In this document: positions 32,559 through 42,796 of the stretch, piece by piece
Numbering within the stretch: the first letter of the stretch is position 1
Layout of the letters: each line of letters starts with the position of its first letter
Assembly (NCBI GenBank): GCA_037178625.1
Contig: CM074128.1
Location: 2,666,001-2,730,000, forward strand
Length of the DNA: 64,000 nt
Reading direction: 5' to 3'
Source of the DNA: Skeletonema tropicum
Lineage: Eukaryota; Bacillariophyta; Thalassiosirophyceae; Thalassiosirales; Thalassiosiraceae
Made by a program: the position numbers and the translations under genes
Notes under the pieces: generated by a model
What the model was told of the DNA's origin: nothing
Database searches by the model: none
Seen by the model: the letters and a program-made list of their open reading frames with translations, nothing else

Positions 32559-34757
32559 CAACAGAGTGAGTCAAAATCTAAAATATTAGGATTTAGATCT
32601 AATTGGCGATGACTACGAGAAAGGGTAAGAATCAGGGTAAGAATTCTTACCCTGCAGGGTAAGAATCAGGGTAAGAATTCTTACCCTGATTCTTACCCTG
32701 ATTCTTACCCTCTTTGTCAGGGTAAATATTCCATCGCCAACCTTTTCCAAAAACACTGAACGGTTGCTCTGCACCATGTCGAACTGTAGCAGCCACTCTG
32801 CCGAAAGGCAGAACGGAGTGCGGACGAACACGAGAGAACACGAGTAATACAGGGAGGCTGGCTGCAAATCGGCGGAGAAATTGGACTGCAAAGAATGAAG
32901 CGGATGGAGAGAGAAGAACAGCAGCAAAAAAAACAAATTTCCGGTGGTAGACACAACAGAGAACAACCACAACAGGAACCATTGCAAGAATAACGGATAC
33001 GGTGTTGAGGGGCCGATAATTATTTCAATGGCTAGGTGCAATTGGTCGATTGCTGCCGAAAAGAATCGACAAGTGCTGCTTTGTAACATTGCATGCGTGC
33101 TTTGTAACGTTGCATGTGTAGTAATTATAGCTGCAGCTGTCAGGGGACTGGATGATCACATCAGTACACGCTGTAAATTATTCGAGTGTAGGAACACCGA
33201 GAAATCGTCAATAAAATATTTGCGTCAAAAGGAAATCAACAACTCAGCGCTTGATATACAATTTCAGCTTTCGATTATGGGGCAGCTGAGGTACACCAGC
33301 GGATACTCAAAAACGAATCAGTTCATTGACTGCTTCAAAGGAAGAAGAAGATATATTGAAGCGGAATGGCAAGGGATATCTTCATTCTCGTTTCAAAGTG
33401 GAGGAATAGTGCATTGGGACTAAAGAGGGGCGAATCTACTACATGCATTTCCAGCGGAGTGTTGACGAGTCGGTGCTCTTTTGTTCGCCAAGAAATCTCC
33501 TTGATGTAATGCAACAATCTATCTCTAATACATGTTGGATCAGAGACAGTAGGCGTTTCAGTTGGAAATGATCTTGCAACTTGATATACGATACGAAAAG
33601 CAGTGAGAGCAACTCTTCACCAGAGGATCATAAATAGATTGAAGTAAATTAGACACCAATATAAAATATCCATCTTAATCTTCAGATACTTTAGACTTGC
33701 GAACATTTTAGTGTATTTCCTCACTGTCCTGCCAATGTAAGTTTTGTTACGGCCCCATCTTGGTTCCATACAACGTTTCACTTCGTCTCCTTTCAAGAAG
33801 TTGCAAGTCATAATCACATTCCTGTAATCCATGTGTGGGTGTGACTCTTTCAAATCTTTCATAAATGGAAGTAGAGTTGATGGTGCTACGCCATAAAATG
33901 ACTTAAATCTTTCCACGTTTTCTTTGACGTTAACTTGCTACATGCTCGTCTCATCATAATCGACAAACCTTAGTCCATCAAACAACAGGTCTTTTTCCGT
34001 GAGCGATGATATGTCACGTTCAACTTGATAATGGTTGCCTCTATCCAAAGCAACTCGCGATGGTGCCGTGCTTTTTTTCTTTGTCGACATACGTTGTATT
34101 CCTTTTGTTTCGGAAACATCATAGATATCCGTCTGGAGTTGGTTGGCGATGACGGCGACGCTGGTACCGCCAGCAGCAGCTGCTGTGTCTGTATTTGGCA
34201 CATTACAAGCTTTGTTACTTTCTTCAGAAAATAATACATCCCTTCATGACACAACCATGGACTTTCCACGTCGAAACATCTTGCTACCAGTTCCAATTTG
34301 TGTTGTGTTGCTGGAGGTTGGAGGTTTCCACCCTATCATGTTCACTCCGAACGCTGGACGAACCAATACTACTGGACGAAGAGGATGAGTCATCAATACC
34401 ACCAGAGGAGGGAGATGTGCTTGTATGCGTGCTCAACAACTTGAAACGTCGGCGGATCATCGTATTTCTGTAGCATCAAGGCAGAGGGTATCATCGTCAT
34501 GGTGATGGTGGTGGGGCAAGAATTTTGGAATGCTGTCGGTCTTTTGGCGATGAGGTAAGGGGGAAAGTATTTGCAGGGTAAGAGCTGTAGGGTAAGAATT
34601 AGGGTAAGAATTCTTACCCTGCAGGGTAAGAATCAGGGTAAGAATTCTTACCCTCAGGGTAAGAATATTCTTACCCTGATTCTTACCCTCTTTCTCGTAG
34701 TCGGAGCTATTTAGATCTAAATCCTCCTCTTTTAGATTTTGACTCACTCTGTTGTTG
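32559..34757. mobile_element. TIR DNA transposon relic with palindromic GGGTAAGAAT clusters
   Basis: Left arm 32559-32725 and right arm 34576-34757 are inverted copies: CAACAGAGTGAGTCAAAATC, a GATTTAGATCTAA block, ACTACGAGAAAG, then repeated GGGTAAGAAT in both orientations. In each arm this builds perfect 18-bp palindromes GGGTAAGAATTCTTACCC. Such subterminal repeats commonly bind transposase. The interior carries a broken transposase-like gene on the minus strand. The element is about 2.2 kb. Target-site duplications were not settled. Confidence 0.75.
33617..34201 (-). pseudogene. Truncated transposase-like gene with an in-frame stop
   Basis: Two reading frames, 33938-34201 and 33617-33916, lie in the same frame and are separated only by a TAG at 33938-33940 and seven codons that lack an ATG. 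The combined product has a Lys/Ser-rich N-terminus, then FKSFYGVAPSTLLPFMKDLK and GRNKTYIGRTVRKY. These resemble the N-terminal part of DDE-type transposase-like proteins abundant in diatom genomes, but the family assignment is tentative. The catalytic half is absent. It sits inside the TIR element, so it is probably that element's own decayed gene. Confidence 0.55.
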
Positions 34758-35186
34758 GTCTTGAGTGGGGATTTAGATTACCCTCGGGATGAGAGAGGTC
34801 ATCCGAAAAAATTACCCCGCCGGGATGCTGACAATGTGCTAAAATAATTTGAATATTTATTTTGCCACTCCCTGCCACACCAAAAGTTTCACCCGTGTAC
34901 TGGTTGTCAGTCACAAGTAGTAGTAGTCACGCAAGACAGCCGGACGGACATGCCGACACTCAACACTCAATGACTTCCTGACACACCCCCGCGCGCCCCC
35001 CAGTCAAACTGCTCAGGGCTACAATCGATGCGATAATCACCCGGCGCCGCATTAGATGATGTTGTAGCAGACAAATGCTACTTGAAAAATGCACATAAGT
35101 AAGATTGGATATCAAGACGTTTGTCCACCTCTCCACCTTGACATCGACGACAGCCTTCATCACCACATATCCGGGCTCAAAACACC
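34758..35186. other. Intergenic region upstream of the GST-like gene
   Basis: About 430 bp with no gene recognised. It contains a CCGGGATG/TACCCCGCCGGGATG repeat near 34780-34825 and the likely promoter of the downstream gene. Confidence 0.35.
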
Positions 35187-35870
35187 ATGGCACCAACTCT
35201 ATATCATGTACCTCGAACGATTTCATCACCAATCGTTCAAATTTTGCTTGAACTAGGAGTTGAGGATGTAAACATTGAGACGCTAACTTTCGCACAGTTA
35301 AAAAGTCCATCGCACCTCGAACGTAATCCTATGGGGACTTCTCCTGCATTCACCGACGAAGACAATGGCATAGCGATATGGGAATCTGGTGCTGTACTCA
35401 CATATCTATTAGAAGCATATGATACGCAGCATAAATTTCACCCCAAACAAGGTACCGTGTCACCATTAGAACGTGCAAAATATCTGCACTTGCAGCAATA
35501 CATCATTGCCACTTTGTATCCATTTCTAGCATCACTTTTTCTACACACAATAAAGCCTGAGCCTGAGCAAGACCACGGATACATTTTGAGCGCAAAGGAA
35601 AAATGGCTTACATTGTTGGCACCTACTCTCACTGGTTTTTTGGGAGAACAACCCTTCTTTTTGGGAAGCAACATTTCTGCTATAGATTTCTTGATTGCCA
35701 AGCCACTGAATAATGCCAAGTCTCTAAAACTGTTGGATCAATTTCCCAACCTCGATGCACTCTTCACACGCGTGAGCTGCATGCCTTCGTTTGCAACAGC
35801 ATACGATACGGAAGAAAGAAAGAAAGATTGTCCAGAGTGCAGATCTTTACTGTTACTTCCGAATAAGTGA
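35187..35870 (+). CDS. Glutathione S-transferase-like protein
   Basis: The 227-residue protein has an N-terminal thioredoxin-like domain (about 3-80) with SSP near residue 13 as the candidate catalytic/GSH-contact site, an MGTSPAF (cis-Pro) motif, and the ESGAVLTYLLE segment typical of GST helix 3. The helical C-terminal domain (about 90-215) contains LGEQPFFLGSNISAIDFLI, the N-capping box/hydrophobic staple region of GSTs. Length and layout match cytosolic GSTs, which conjugate glutathione to electrophiles or reduce peroxides. The class was not assigned. No targeting sequence is visible. The extreme C-terminus carries a CPEC pair of unknown meaning. Confidence 0.85.
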   Translation: MAPTLYHVPRTISSPIVQILLELGVEDVNIETLTFAQLKSPSHLERNPMGTSPAFTDEDNGIAIWESGAVLTYLLEAYDTQHKFHPKQGTVSPLERAKYLHLQQYIIATLYPFLASLFLHTIKPEPEQDHGYILSAKEKWLTLLAPTLTGFLGEQPFFLGSNISAIDFLIAKPLNNAKSLKLLDQFPNLDALFTRVSCMPSFATAYDTEERKKDCPECRSLLLLPNK

Positions 35871-36227
35871 ACAATAAAAGAGGTTTTCATTCAGCCTTGT
35901 TTCAAGCGGCGCTAGTTGCAGGTCTAGTTTGTGGCGACGTTAGCTTCATCTAGATTCCATCATAGTGCACGAAATAATAAGTATTCATGTTTATCATTCC
36001 ATAATCAGGAGGCTTTAATTTAGCATGAATTATTGATTCTTCTCGTCAGAAACTAACCCCAAGTTAATTCCAAATAGACAAAGAAGTGGGTGCGCGAGTA
36101 GTCTCTTCTTCAATGTTTCCAATACATTCAAGTAGCCACCAACACTCTCGCACGAACAACGTATTAGACTGCACTTCCAAAGTACAATCACACATCTTCA
36201 ATCATCTCTATTTATGAATCGCTCAAC
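35871..36227. other. Convergent intergenic region, GST / cyclin
   Basis: About 360 bp between convergent genes, presumably both 3' UTRs. Nothing else seen. Confidence 0.4.
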
Positions 36228-37598
36228 TTAAAAGTCAGTTGGCAATGGAAGATTTGCAACTCCACCATATCTGCTACTTGTGTACTTCTTATTCACCGCA
36301 CGAAGCTCTGTGCTCGCAGAAGCCTTTTCAGCTAGAACGGCACGTGCTACCGGCTTGACGTCCTCTTCACAGTATTGTGCATATTTGAGGAGTGTGGGAC
36401 TCCAAGAGTTTCTACCCACGGCTCTTCTAGCGATGCAGATTGAGGCCGCAGCAAGCTGACTCGGAAGGTAGTGAAGCATGTTATAGCTTTGCAGCGTACC
36501 GTCTAGGATGTAACATGACAACTGAACAATCTTCTTGTCCGCGTGAGCTGCCTTCAAGTATCTCACGAGGAATGCATGAGCGCTTGGGATGGTGATTTGA
36601 TATCGCAGCTTCTTTAGAACAACTTCTTCCATTTCAAGAATCTGTCAAGCGAAGGAAAAGATTGACGAGTGAGTTAGGATAAGTACAAAACACCAAGATG
36701 CAAACAAAGAGGTGCGATGAATGAATTATTCTCACCTCATTTTTGGAGTATGCCCTGTCACAAATGTAAACAAGGTCTCGGAGTTCCGGTGGATAGATTT
36801 CTTCGTACTTCGATGCAATCAACAAGGCAGTCACCCCAACAAGTTGCAACTTCGGCCTTGTCACTTCTGTCGTGGCCAAATACCGATCTATGATGTTGAC
36901 TGTTAGGTACAGCGTTTCAGGAACGAGCTTGAACTTCAAATGAACTTCAACCAACCAATCGACCAATATCGAACGCATTCTTTCGTTGATGTATTGTTGA
37001 TCCTCCATGTACACAGGTCGAACCGAAGTGGAGCTCTCTTTTGTTCGGAAGTGCTCATACATATCCTGCACGTAACTTGTAACACACAACGGATCATCCG
37101 TATCGCGTTCATCAATGTCATCCGCCGGTCCACTGTATTGATACCCACTCAAAGCAGAATTGTCAGCAGGCATGAAACTGCTAGAAGATAGAATCGATCC
37201 CTGTGATACAAGTGGGATGCTGTTGTTATTGTTGCTAGTCGTTGAAACGTCATCCCGTTGTTGAACAGTTCCGACGTTATCGCCAGATCGTGAAGGAAGA
37301 ATAGACGACGAGTTACTACTGTTTCCTCTTTTATTGACATTCGGTTTGCCATTTTTGACACCATTGTCATCATTACGTTGATTTGAGACATCCTGGAACG
37401 AAGAAGAATAAAGAACGAAGGAGAATGTTAGAAGATGAGCAAAAGGATCATCATGCAAACCAATTGGCAAATGAAACAATCGTCCAGAAAATGAATTAGA
37501 ACGAACGAAACGGCGTCTCAATCACTCACCCTTAAAGCACCACGGGTGCGACGTGTGCCTTGAGCATTAGTTGTGTTTGCACTGGAACGTTGGAACAT
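36228..37598 (-). CDS. Mitotic B-type cyclin (paralog 1)
   Basis: complement(join(36228..36641,36736..37392,37530..37598)), 379 residues; both introns are GT-AG and phase 0. Exon 1 encodes 23 residues starting MFQRSSANTT. A destruction box RGALRDVSN (R-x2-L-x4-N) is split by intron 1 after ...ALR. The N-terminal cyclin fold starts near residue 124 with DPLCVTSYVQDMYEHFR, then MRSILVDWLVEVH (162-174), the hallmark of A/B-type cyclins, and ASKYEEIYPPE. The C-terminal cyclin fold (about 243-350) includes HADKKIVQLSCYILDG. Such cyclins activate CDKs for entry into mitosis and are degraded through APC/C. The frame between the exons is not open across the introns, and the splice sites restore one protein. 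A paralog with the same intron positions lies at 45.6-46.9 kb. Confidence 0.9.
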
Positions 37599-38051
37599 GA
37601 CTGGAAAACGATGTGGAAGATGTTTTTCGATTTATCAACGAAGTGGAATGAAATTGCTCCTGTAACACTGAATGGATTTGCGATAACGACCAAGCAATAG
37701 ATTGCACTAAATAGCAACGGTGAATAACGCTTGTGTTATGAAGAGATGAAAGAGCCTCGCTCAATCTATTTTTCAGTTGATCTCCTCCGCCAAATGATTG
37801 GGTTTGACGTTTGACCTCGCTCATCGCTCAAAATATCGTTGGATTTTACAGTTCGCGAACTACTAAATTAGGTTTTAAACATTCAAATACTTACTACCAA
37901 TAATTCAAAATACCGGAAAAACTGTACCAATAATCTGATTGATTTCTACGATGCGGAATTAGTAGTCCAAATCTCGCCAAATTAGTTGGCGCCATTATTT
38001 CCCCCCCTCCCCCTCCCATCAAAATCAAAAACGAAAAAACAAAAATAAATA
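37599..38051. promoter_or_regulatory. Upstream region of cyclin 1
   Basis: About 450 bp, AT-rich, with a C-run (CCCCCCCTCCCCCTCCC) near 38000. It presumably holds the cyclin promoter. A minus-strand 85-codon frame at 37567-37824 overlaps cyclin exon 1 in another frame and is not supported as a gene. Confidence 0.35.
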
Positions 38052-38391
38052 CTCCCTCTGTCCCACAAAAAATGAGCTTTTTGATTTAAAATAGTTAAAA
38101 TTTGGTCAATTTTCGTCCAAAAAATTGCTATCGGCTATCGCACATCGTTGGAAAGCTTATTTCACGCCGGTTACGATTATATGGAGGTTGAAGGTTGTTA
38201 AGCAAGTATTTGTAATGATATTGTGACAAAAGGCGTTAAAATATCCTTATATCTAACCCTATTGGAAAATGAAGAGGCCTCTCGGACACTTGTGTAGGAC
38301 CTCACGTAGGAATAAGTACGTCAAATAGCTAGTTTTTTGTGGGACTACGATTAACTTCAAATAGCTCATTTTTTTTGGGACAGAGGGAGTA
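38050..38391. mobile_element. Stowaway-like (Tc1/mariner) MITE
   Basis: A 338-bp element with terminal inverted repeats. The left end is CTCCCTCTGTCCCA at 38052; the right end, TGGGACAGAGGGAG, ends at 38389. It is flanked by TA on both sides, matching a TA target-site duplication. The inverted homology continues inward (ACAAAAAATGAGCT against AGCTCATTTTTTTT). The CTCCCTC-GTCCCA end is the one described for plant Stowaway MITEs. No coding capacity. It ends 26 bp before the ATG of the downstream gene. Confidence 0.88.
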
Positions 38392-38417
38392 AAACGGAAA
38401 AACTGTTCGCTGGATGG

Positions 38418-39752
38418 ATGGCAACTGAGAAGACCATGGACGACAAATCAATCACAAAGCCGACGGAGGAGGGCGAACAGCCGCCACCCGAAGAGCAACC
38501 TGGGAAGAAATCTCCTTCAAATAGTCGCGATAATAGTCATGACGTTCTCTATCTGAAAGGGGCAGCCGCACAGCAAACATCACATCCCGGAAATCTCTAT
38601 TATTACGCCCTATGCGAACAACGATTTGATGAGTGGTCAGCACTGGAACGAGAAGACCCCAAAAGACAACAAATATGCAAAGAAATTGTCAAAATGATTC
38701 TGCAAAGGGGGGGAGTATTCCGCAAAGCAACCGGCGGTGCGATGGACATCAAAGGAGCAGTAGAAAAGACGCATAGTCGCTTCAGACAGATTGCCAAGCC
38801 CAAAATTCGTTTTCATACAGGCAAGTATGGTGAAGATGACGTGGTATTTGCAAGAGGATCACGCAATCATATGTACCCAGGTAACGCAAAGTGGAGGACT
38901 TTGTTGGATGGATACGCACATAGCTATCATCGGGACATCAAGCTTAAGAAGCCAGGAGAGAAAGAGCGCAAGATTTATGGTTTATGGCAACCAAGGCCTA
39001 AATATAAGGATGAGATAGTTGAAGAAACTATCTCTATTATCAAGAAAAGGGGAGGGAAATTTCTGGACGAAAAGTTAAAGCCCATTTCACACAAAGCTAT
39101 TGTTGACAAAACGCGCGCTCGCTTCAAGGATTTGAAGAAGGAAATTATTGACGGAAAGCTCGTGCTCGGTGTAACCAATGAAGAATCGAAAAAAGACACA
39201 CCTAGCGGAGAGGAGAAGGAGGATGTAACAGTTGATACTCGCGCAATCGTCAAAGCTCCTGCACGAGAACTTGTCACGCCTGGTTTTACATCTGTTAAAG
39301 TCACTGTGTCATCGAAAAAGGAAGGGCGAAAAATGATGCGAAAAATGGCAAAAGAGCAGAAACGGAAGGGGAAGAAATTCTATGGCAACCAATTCAAATC
39401 TGCAGATGAAGTTCAAGTAGAGCTGGATGAAATGAGTATTCCGTCAATTCCTCCAGACGAGAGCGAACCGGAAGATATCGATGCCGCTGGCGACGACGAT
39501 GAAGGAAAAGAGGAAGAACAAGAGTTCAAAGATTTGTCACGACACGAAAGACGAAAGAGACGGGAATCAGGCCAACCTGCACCGCCACCACCAAATCAAA
39601 AGCAAACTAAGCCGAAGACAGTAAAGAAGAGAAAGAGGACGGAAAGAGCACGTTCACCATCACCAGAACATACCCTGAGCGAATATGAGCAAATGAGACA
39701 GGCAAAAATGGACAGAAATCAAAAGCGCTTGAAGGATCTTGGACTTGCATGA
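38418..39752 (+). CDS. DUF6824-like protein with two domain copies, highly charged
   Basis: A 444-residue protein. Two related modules, at about 55-122 and 150-237, each have the pattern N-P/G-x-L...Y...K...I...IV..I.KRGG.F-L...-I...A..K-x-R-x-[FK]-R. This resembles DUF6824, a stramenopile/diatom domain of unknown function. The region after about 245 is Lys/Glu-rich, with an acidic block (EDDEGKEEEQ) and several basic nuclear-localisation-like clusters (KKRKRTER). It is therefore probably nuclear and may bind nucleic acid or chromatin; that is inference. The first ATG is at 38418, 26 bp downstream of the MITE, so the MITE is probably part of its promoter or 5' UTR. Confidence 0.62.
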   Translation: MATEKTMDDKSITKPTEEGEQPPPEEQPGKKSPSNSRDNSHDVLYLKGAAAQQTSHPGNLYYYALCEQRFDEWSALEREDPKRQQICKEIVKMILQRGGVFRKATGGAMDIKGAVEKTHSRFRQIAKPKIRFHTGKYGEDDVVFARGSRNHMYPGNAKWRTLLDGYAHSYHRDIKLKKPGEKERKIYGLWQPRPKYKDEIVEETISIIKKRGGKFLDEKLKPISHKAIVDKTRARFKDLKKEIIDGKLVLGVTNEESKKDTPSGEEKEDVTVDTRAIVKAPARELVTPGFTSVKVTVSSKKEGRKMMRKMAKEQKRKGKKFYGNQFKSADEVQVELDEMSIPSIPPDESEPEDIDAAGDDDEGKEEEQEFKDLSRHERRKRRESGQPAPPPPNQKQTKPKTVKKRKRTERARSPSPEHTLSEYEQMRQAKMDRNQKRLKDLGLA

Positions 39753-39864
39753 TGATTTTGCTTATATTTCATGCATGTGGTTGAAAATCTATTATTTAAG
39801 CAAAGAAGATTAAACTATCTGTAAGAGATCTGCTTCTTGCCACGCCTTTGAGGCTCTACTTCCC

Positions 39865-41706
39865 TCAAGCGGCTGTAGCTGACTTTGCTGGTTGAGGCAC
39901 CACCAAGTTCGTGGGCAGCGTCACTCCTCCAATGCGAGTCTTTATACGACGTAATTCATTCGGAGATGTGATGTAAAGGTAGCCATCTTCGCCAAAACCA
40001 ATGCTCGTAAAAGATTCGGAGCCTTGTGATGTCAAAGTACCGATAACCTTTCCTTGCTCTTGAGATAGAAGCGTTACCGTGGATGAACATGTAATCGTGT
40101 GCAAATTACCTTGTACATCTACTGCAAGCTTGGAACCAACCGATGAAGACGCATAATCATTGTAGGCGAGTTGATCCTCCTCACAATCTCCGTAAGACAT
40201 GCTGTAAAAGACCGAGGCTCCCACTCTCTCGCCTTTATTTGGATCGTCGCTAGGAGCACCATCATCATCTTCATCCGAGTCCAAAGATAATCGATAGACA
40301 GTTTTGCCGACAGGAGAGGCAACTAAAATGTAAAGCATCGAATAGTCGGACCCCAGCGCCAGCCCCTCAATGAGTGCATCTGTTTGAAACAAGATATCAA
40401 CATTGTTCTGATCAGCCTGATCTTCCATTGTAGATCTCCCCCAACCATGAGCATCTCGACTTTGCTCTGCCGATATTGGTTGCACATGAACTGCCTCTTT
40501 CAACCGATAAACGATGCCGGCATTATCGTGATTGTCCGAAAAAAGTAAGTCTCCAAATGGTGTGTATGTTAGATGGTTCGGTCGCCTTACTCGCACCAAT
40601 TCCGATACCGACACTTCTTCAGACTCGTGGACTGTTCCTTGTCCTTCACCCTCTATCTCAACTTTATCGTGATGTTTTTTCGGTGGAGGGACCAACACAA
40701 CAAGCGGTGTTCGTGCACCAGTCTCTCCCTCTACACGAACAATTCGCCTCTCACCCCATTCCGCCACGACAATATTTTTGCCAATCGAAGATCGCTCCGC
40801 ATCTCGAGTAAGTTCAACTGCAAGTGATGCACTTCCCAGCAAAGGAGGTGACGTAGTCGTCCTTTGTTCCAACTCAGTTTTGGAGCAAGACGACACCGAA
40901 CCACTAAATATGTTATCAGGACAACATGATGTTCCATTCCTCATTTTAGTATCTTCACCATTATCGACCCACAATCCGCTTCTACAACCACTCCTCTCCA
41001 TATGTAAACTTCGCCCAATGGTAATTGGTCCTCCACCCACTTCCCATCGCCAAATTCGCCCAGACCGTCCACCGTCGGCAAGGAGGAGATATCCTCTTCC
41101 GAGATCTTCATCATGGACCCAGGTGGTTGAGATGAGATGCGATAGAAAAGGTATTGATTGCTCATTACTGCTTCGTTTCTTGCACTCTTCTTGATTGTCA
41201 TCGGTATTGCATTCTATCGTCTGTTTGGTGCAGTAAAGATCCGGTGGGGACGATAACACAACTTCCAGTTGATGATTATGTGCCAGTTGAAGTGAAGATG
41301 ATGTTGTTGAGTCCTTTTGATGTCTGGCAATATAAAAAATGGATCTCAATGCCTCTTCATTATTTTCCATAACTGACACTGAAGACGCACTGATTTGATA
41401 TGGTTGAGAAAAACTGGAGAGCAACCCACCTCGACTGTGATGAATACCTCCGCCTTTTCTTGTTATGATAAAGTACGATGCTGCTAACAAAAATACTGCG
41501 AACCAGGCATATTCGTCGTATTCTCTCCTCTTTAGAGACTTCTTGCCAGATTGAGTAGGATATGTTTCACCAGTGGTATCAGTAGTGGATGGATGCATAC
41601 GTTTCGTTTGTGTCATCGGTGTTGCTTCGCTGCTCATTGAGTTTGATGGGACAGCAGTCTGCCGATTGGTGGCATTTTTTCGCCGTCTGATTTCTCCAGA
41701 AGGCAT
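39865..41706 (-). CDS. Membrane-anchored beta-propeller protein (APMAP / strictosidine-synthase-like)
   Basis: A 613-residue type II membrane protein: a Ser/Thr-rich cytosolic N-terminus (1-66), one membrane helix (about 67-83, YAWFAVFLLAASYFII), then a luminal or extracellular domain. The domain shows repeating blade strands such as GYLLLADGGRSGRIWRW, NIVVAEWGERRIVRV, HLTYTPFGDLLFSDNHD, GLALGSDYSMLYILV and DGYLYITSPNELRRI. This resembles the SMP-30/strictosidine-synthase-like six-bladed propellers of APMAP proteins. The family includes hydrolases and lactonases, but not all members are enzymatic, and activity cannot be inferred. Acidic and Ser-rich insertions lie between blades. The gene converges with the DUF6824-like gene. 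Confidence 0.72.
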   Translation of the reverse strand: MPSGEIRRRKNATNRQTAVPSNSMSSEATPMTQTKRMHPSTTDTTGETYPTQSGKKSLKRREYDEYAWFAVFLLAASYFIITRKGGGIHHSRGGLLSSFSQPYQISASSVSVMENNEEALRSIFYIARHQKDSTTSSSLQLAHNHQLEVVLSSPPDLYCTKQTIECNTDDNQEECKKRSSNEQSIPFLSHLISTTWVHDEDLGRGYLLLADGGRSGRIWRWEVGGGPITIGRSLHMERSGCRSGLWVDNGEDTKMRNGTSCCPDNIFSGSVSSCSKTELEQRTTTSPPLLGSASLAVELTRDAERSSIGKNIVVAEWGERRIVRVEGETGARTPLVVLVPPPKKHHDKVEIEGEGQGTVHESEEVSVSELVRVRRPNHLTYTPFGDLLFSDNHDNAGIVYRLKEAVHVQPISAEQSRDAHGWGRSTMEDQADQNNVDILFQTDALIEGLALGSDYSMLYILVASPVGKTVYRLSLDSDEDDDGAPSDDPNKGERVGASVFYSMSYGDCEEDQLAYNDYASSSVGSKLAVDVQGNLHTITCSSTVTLLSQEQGKVIGTLTSQGSESFTSIGFGEDGYLYITSPNELRRIKTRIGGVTLPTNLVVPQPAKSATAA

Positions 41707-42162
41707 GGCAACTATTGTCTATTCACTGGATGATTCAATAATGTAGATCAACTTGACAGAGCCTACTTGCTTTCTCTTGCTCCTTATCTGCTCGCTTGCT
41801 CCGCTGTGATGTCCTGCTCCGCTTAAGTAGCAGCTTGGAGCTTGGTTGTGGTTGCTTGGTTGGTTTTTGGTTGGGGTTTGGGGTGGGAGTTGGGAGGCTA
41901 GAGGTACACAAAAGTGTTTCCCCATATCAAAAGTAAACTTTTATCAGTACCAATAATTATACTCTTGAGATTGTCATAAGAAATGACAATGATACGGTCA
42001 GAATCATGTCAAATTTCTTCCGGGGTATTATTTTGACTTTTGCCCACCTCTTATGCAGACCGCAGTAGGTACGATATCACCACACTCGTTATCCGCCTAG
42101 CTTTTGATCCCTCTACTACAACTACCCTTTAATAATCTCTCACTAACAAAGAATACATCGTC
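41707..42162. promoter_or_regulatory. Divergent intergenic region, propeller gene / G-gamma-like gene
   Basis: About 460 bp between divergent starts; no specific motif was identified. A minus-strand frame at 41719-41925 is probably chance. Confidence 0.35.
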
Positions 42163-42426
42163 ATGAGCGAATACGGCGAATTATCCGAGCTAGACGCACT
42201 CAACAGTCAAATCTCCCAGCTCAAGCAAGTCCTAGAGGGAGTAAAAAACACCTCTACAACACCCGATGACGCCATGAAGAAAATTGCCGATTATGTTGAG
42301 CTGAAGGGTAGCTCTGATGGGTTTATGAGGGCAGATGCTGGAATGGAGCAGACGAATATTTATCACAGTAGTGTCAAAGGGGCAGGGGGTAATGATGGAG
42401 GTGGAGGATGCTGTGTGGCGAGTTAA
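42163..42426 (+). CDS. Small coiled-coil protein with C-terminal CaaX box (G-protein-gamma-like)
   Basis: An 87-residue protein starting at a good ATG. The N-terminal half (3-35) is predicted coiled coil (LSELDALNSQISQLKQVLEGV). It ends CCVAS, a CaaX prenylation signal with a preceding Cys. A Gly-rich stretch (VKGAGGNDGGGG) precedes it. Size, N-terminal coiled coil and C-terminal CaaX fit a heterotrimeric G-protein gamma subunit. No canonical Asn-Pro-Phe motif before the CaaX was seen, so the call is cautious. An alternative is any prenylated small adaptor. If gamma, it would anchor G-beta to membranes. Confidence 0.45.
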   Translation: MSEYGELSELDALNSQISQLKQVLEGVKNTSTTPDDAMKKIADYVELKGSSDGFMRADAGMEQTNIYHSSVKGAGGNDGGGGCCVAS

Positions 42427-42796
42427 TTTATTATATGTAGGTATTGTGCAAAATGACGTATCTTTTGCAATGGACATTGAATCCGAATTTAATTGGCAAA
42501 GAGACAAGGAGGAACGGGAGATGAAAAAGGGGATTAGGGCATACAATCTCTCACAGATTCATCATGGATCTAAACAAAATCAACTTAATTGTGTGTCAAA
42601 GCAAGAGGTGATGCGGTTTTAATTGTGCGAAATCTTGGTTTTTGTTATTTGTGTGGGGCAATGAAAAGTTAACATCGTTGTATTTTTGTGTGTGGCGTAA
42701 TACTGTGCATCTGATTCCATTAAGGAAATAGTCTTAATCAGCACAGTTATGCATACTTTTAAGAGGCTCGAGCTGAGCTCGACCGTCCATCACTAC
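42427..42796. other. Convergent intergenic region
   Basis: About 370 bp between convergent genes, presumably both 3' UTRs. No gene or repeat seen; frames here are chance. Confidence 0.4.

Noticed and set aside
32613..33089. Minus-strand frames full of Tyr-Pro-Asp-Ser repeats
   Set aside because: They are translations of the GGGTAAGAAT repeat arm of the TIR element, not genes.
32944..33423. 159-codon plus-strand frame inside the TIR element
   Set aside because: No domain or repeat, and it starts within the element; treated as chance.
38050..38391. MITE inverted repeats as a bacterial-type terminator
   Set aside because: The organism is eukaryotic, the arms are 338 bp apart, and the TA-flanked ends identify a mariner MITE.
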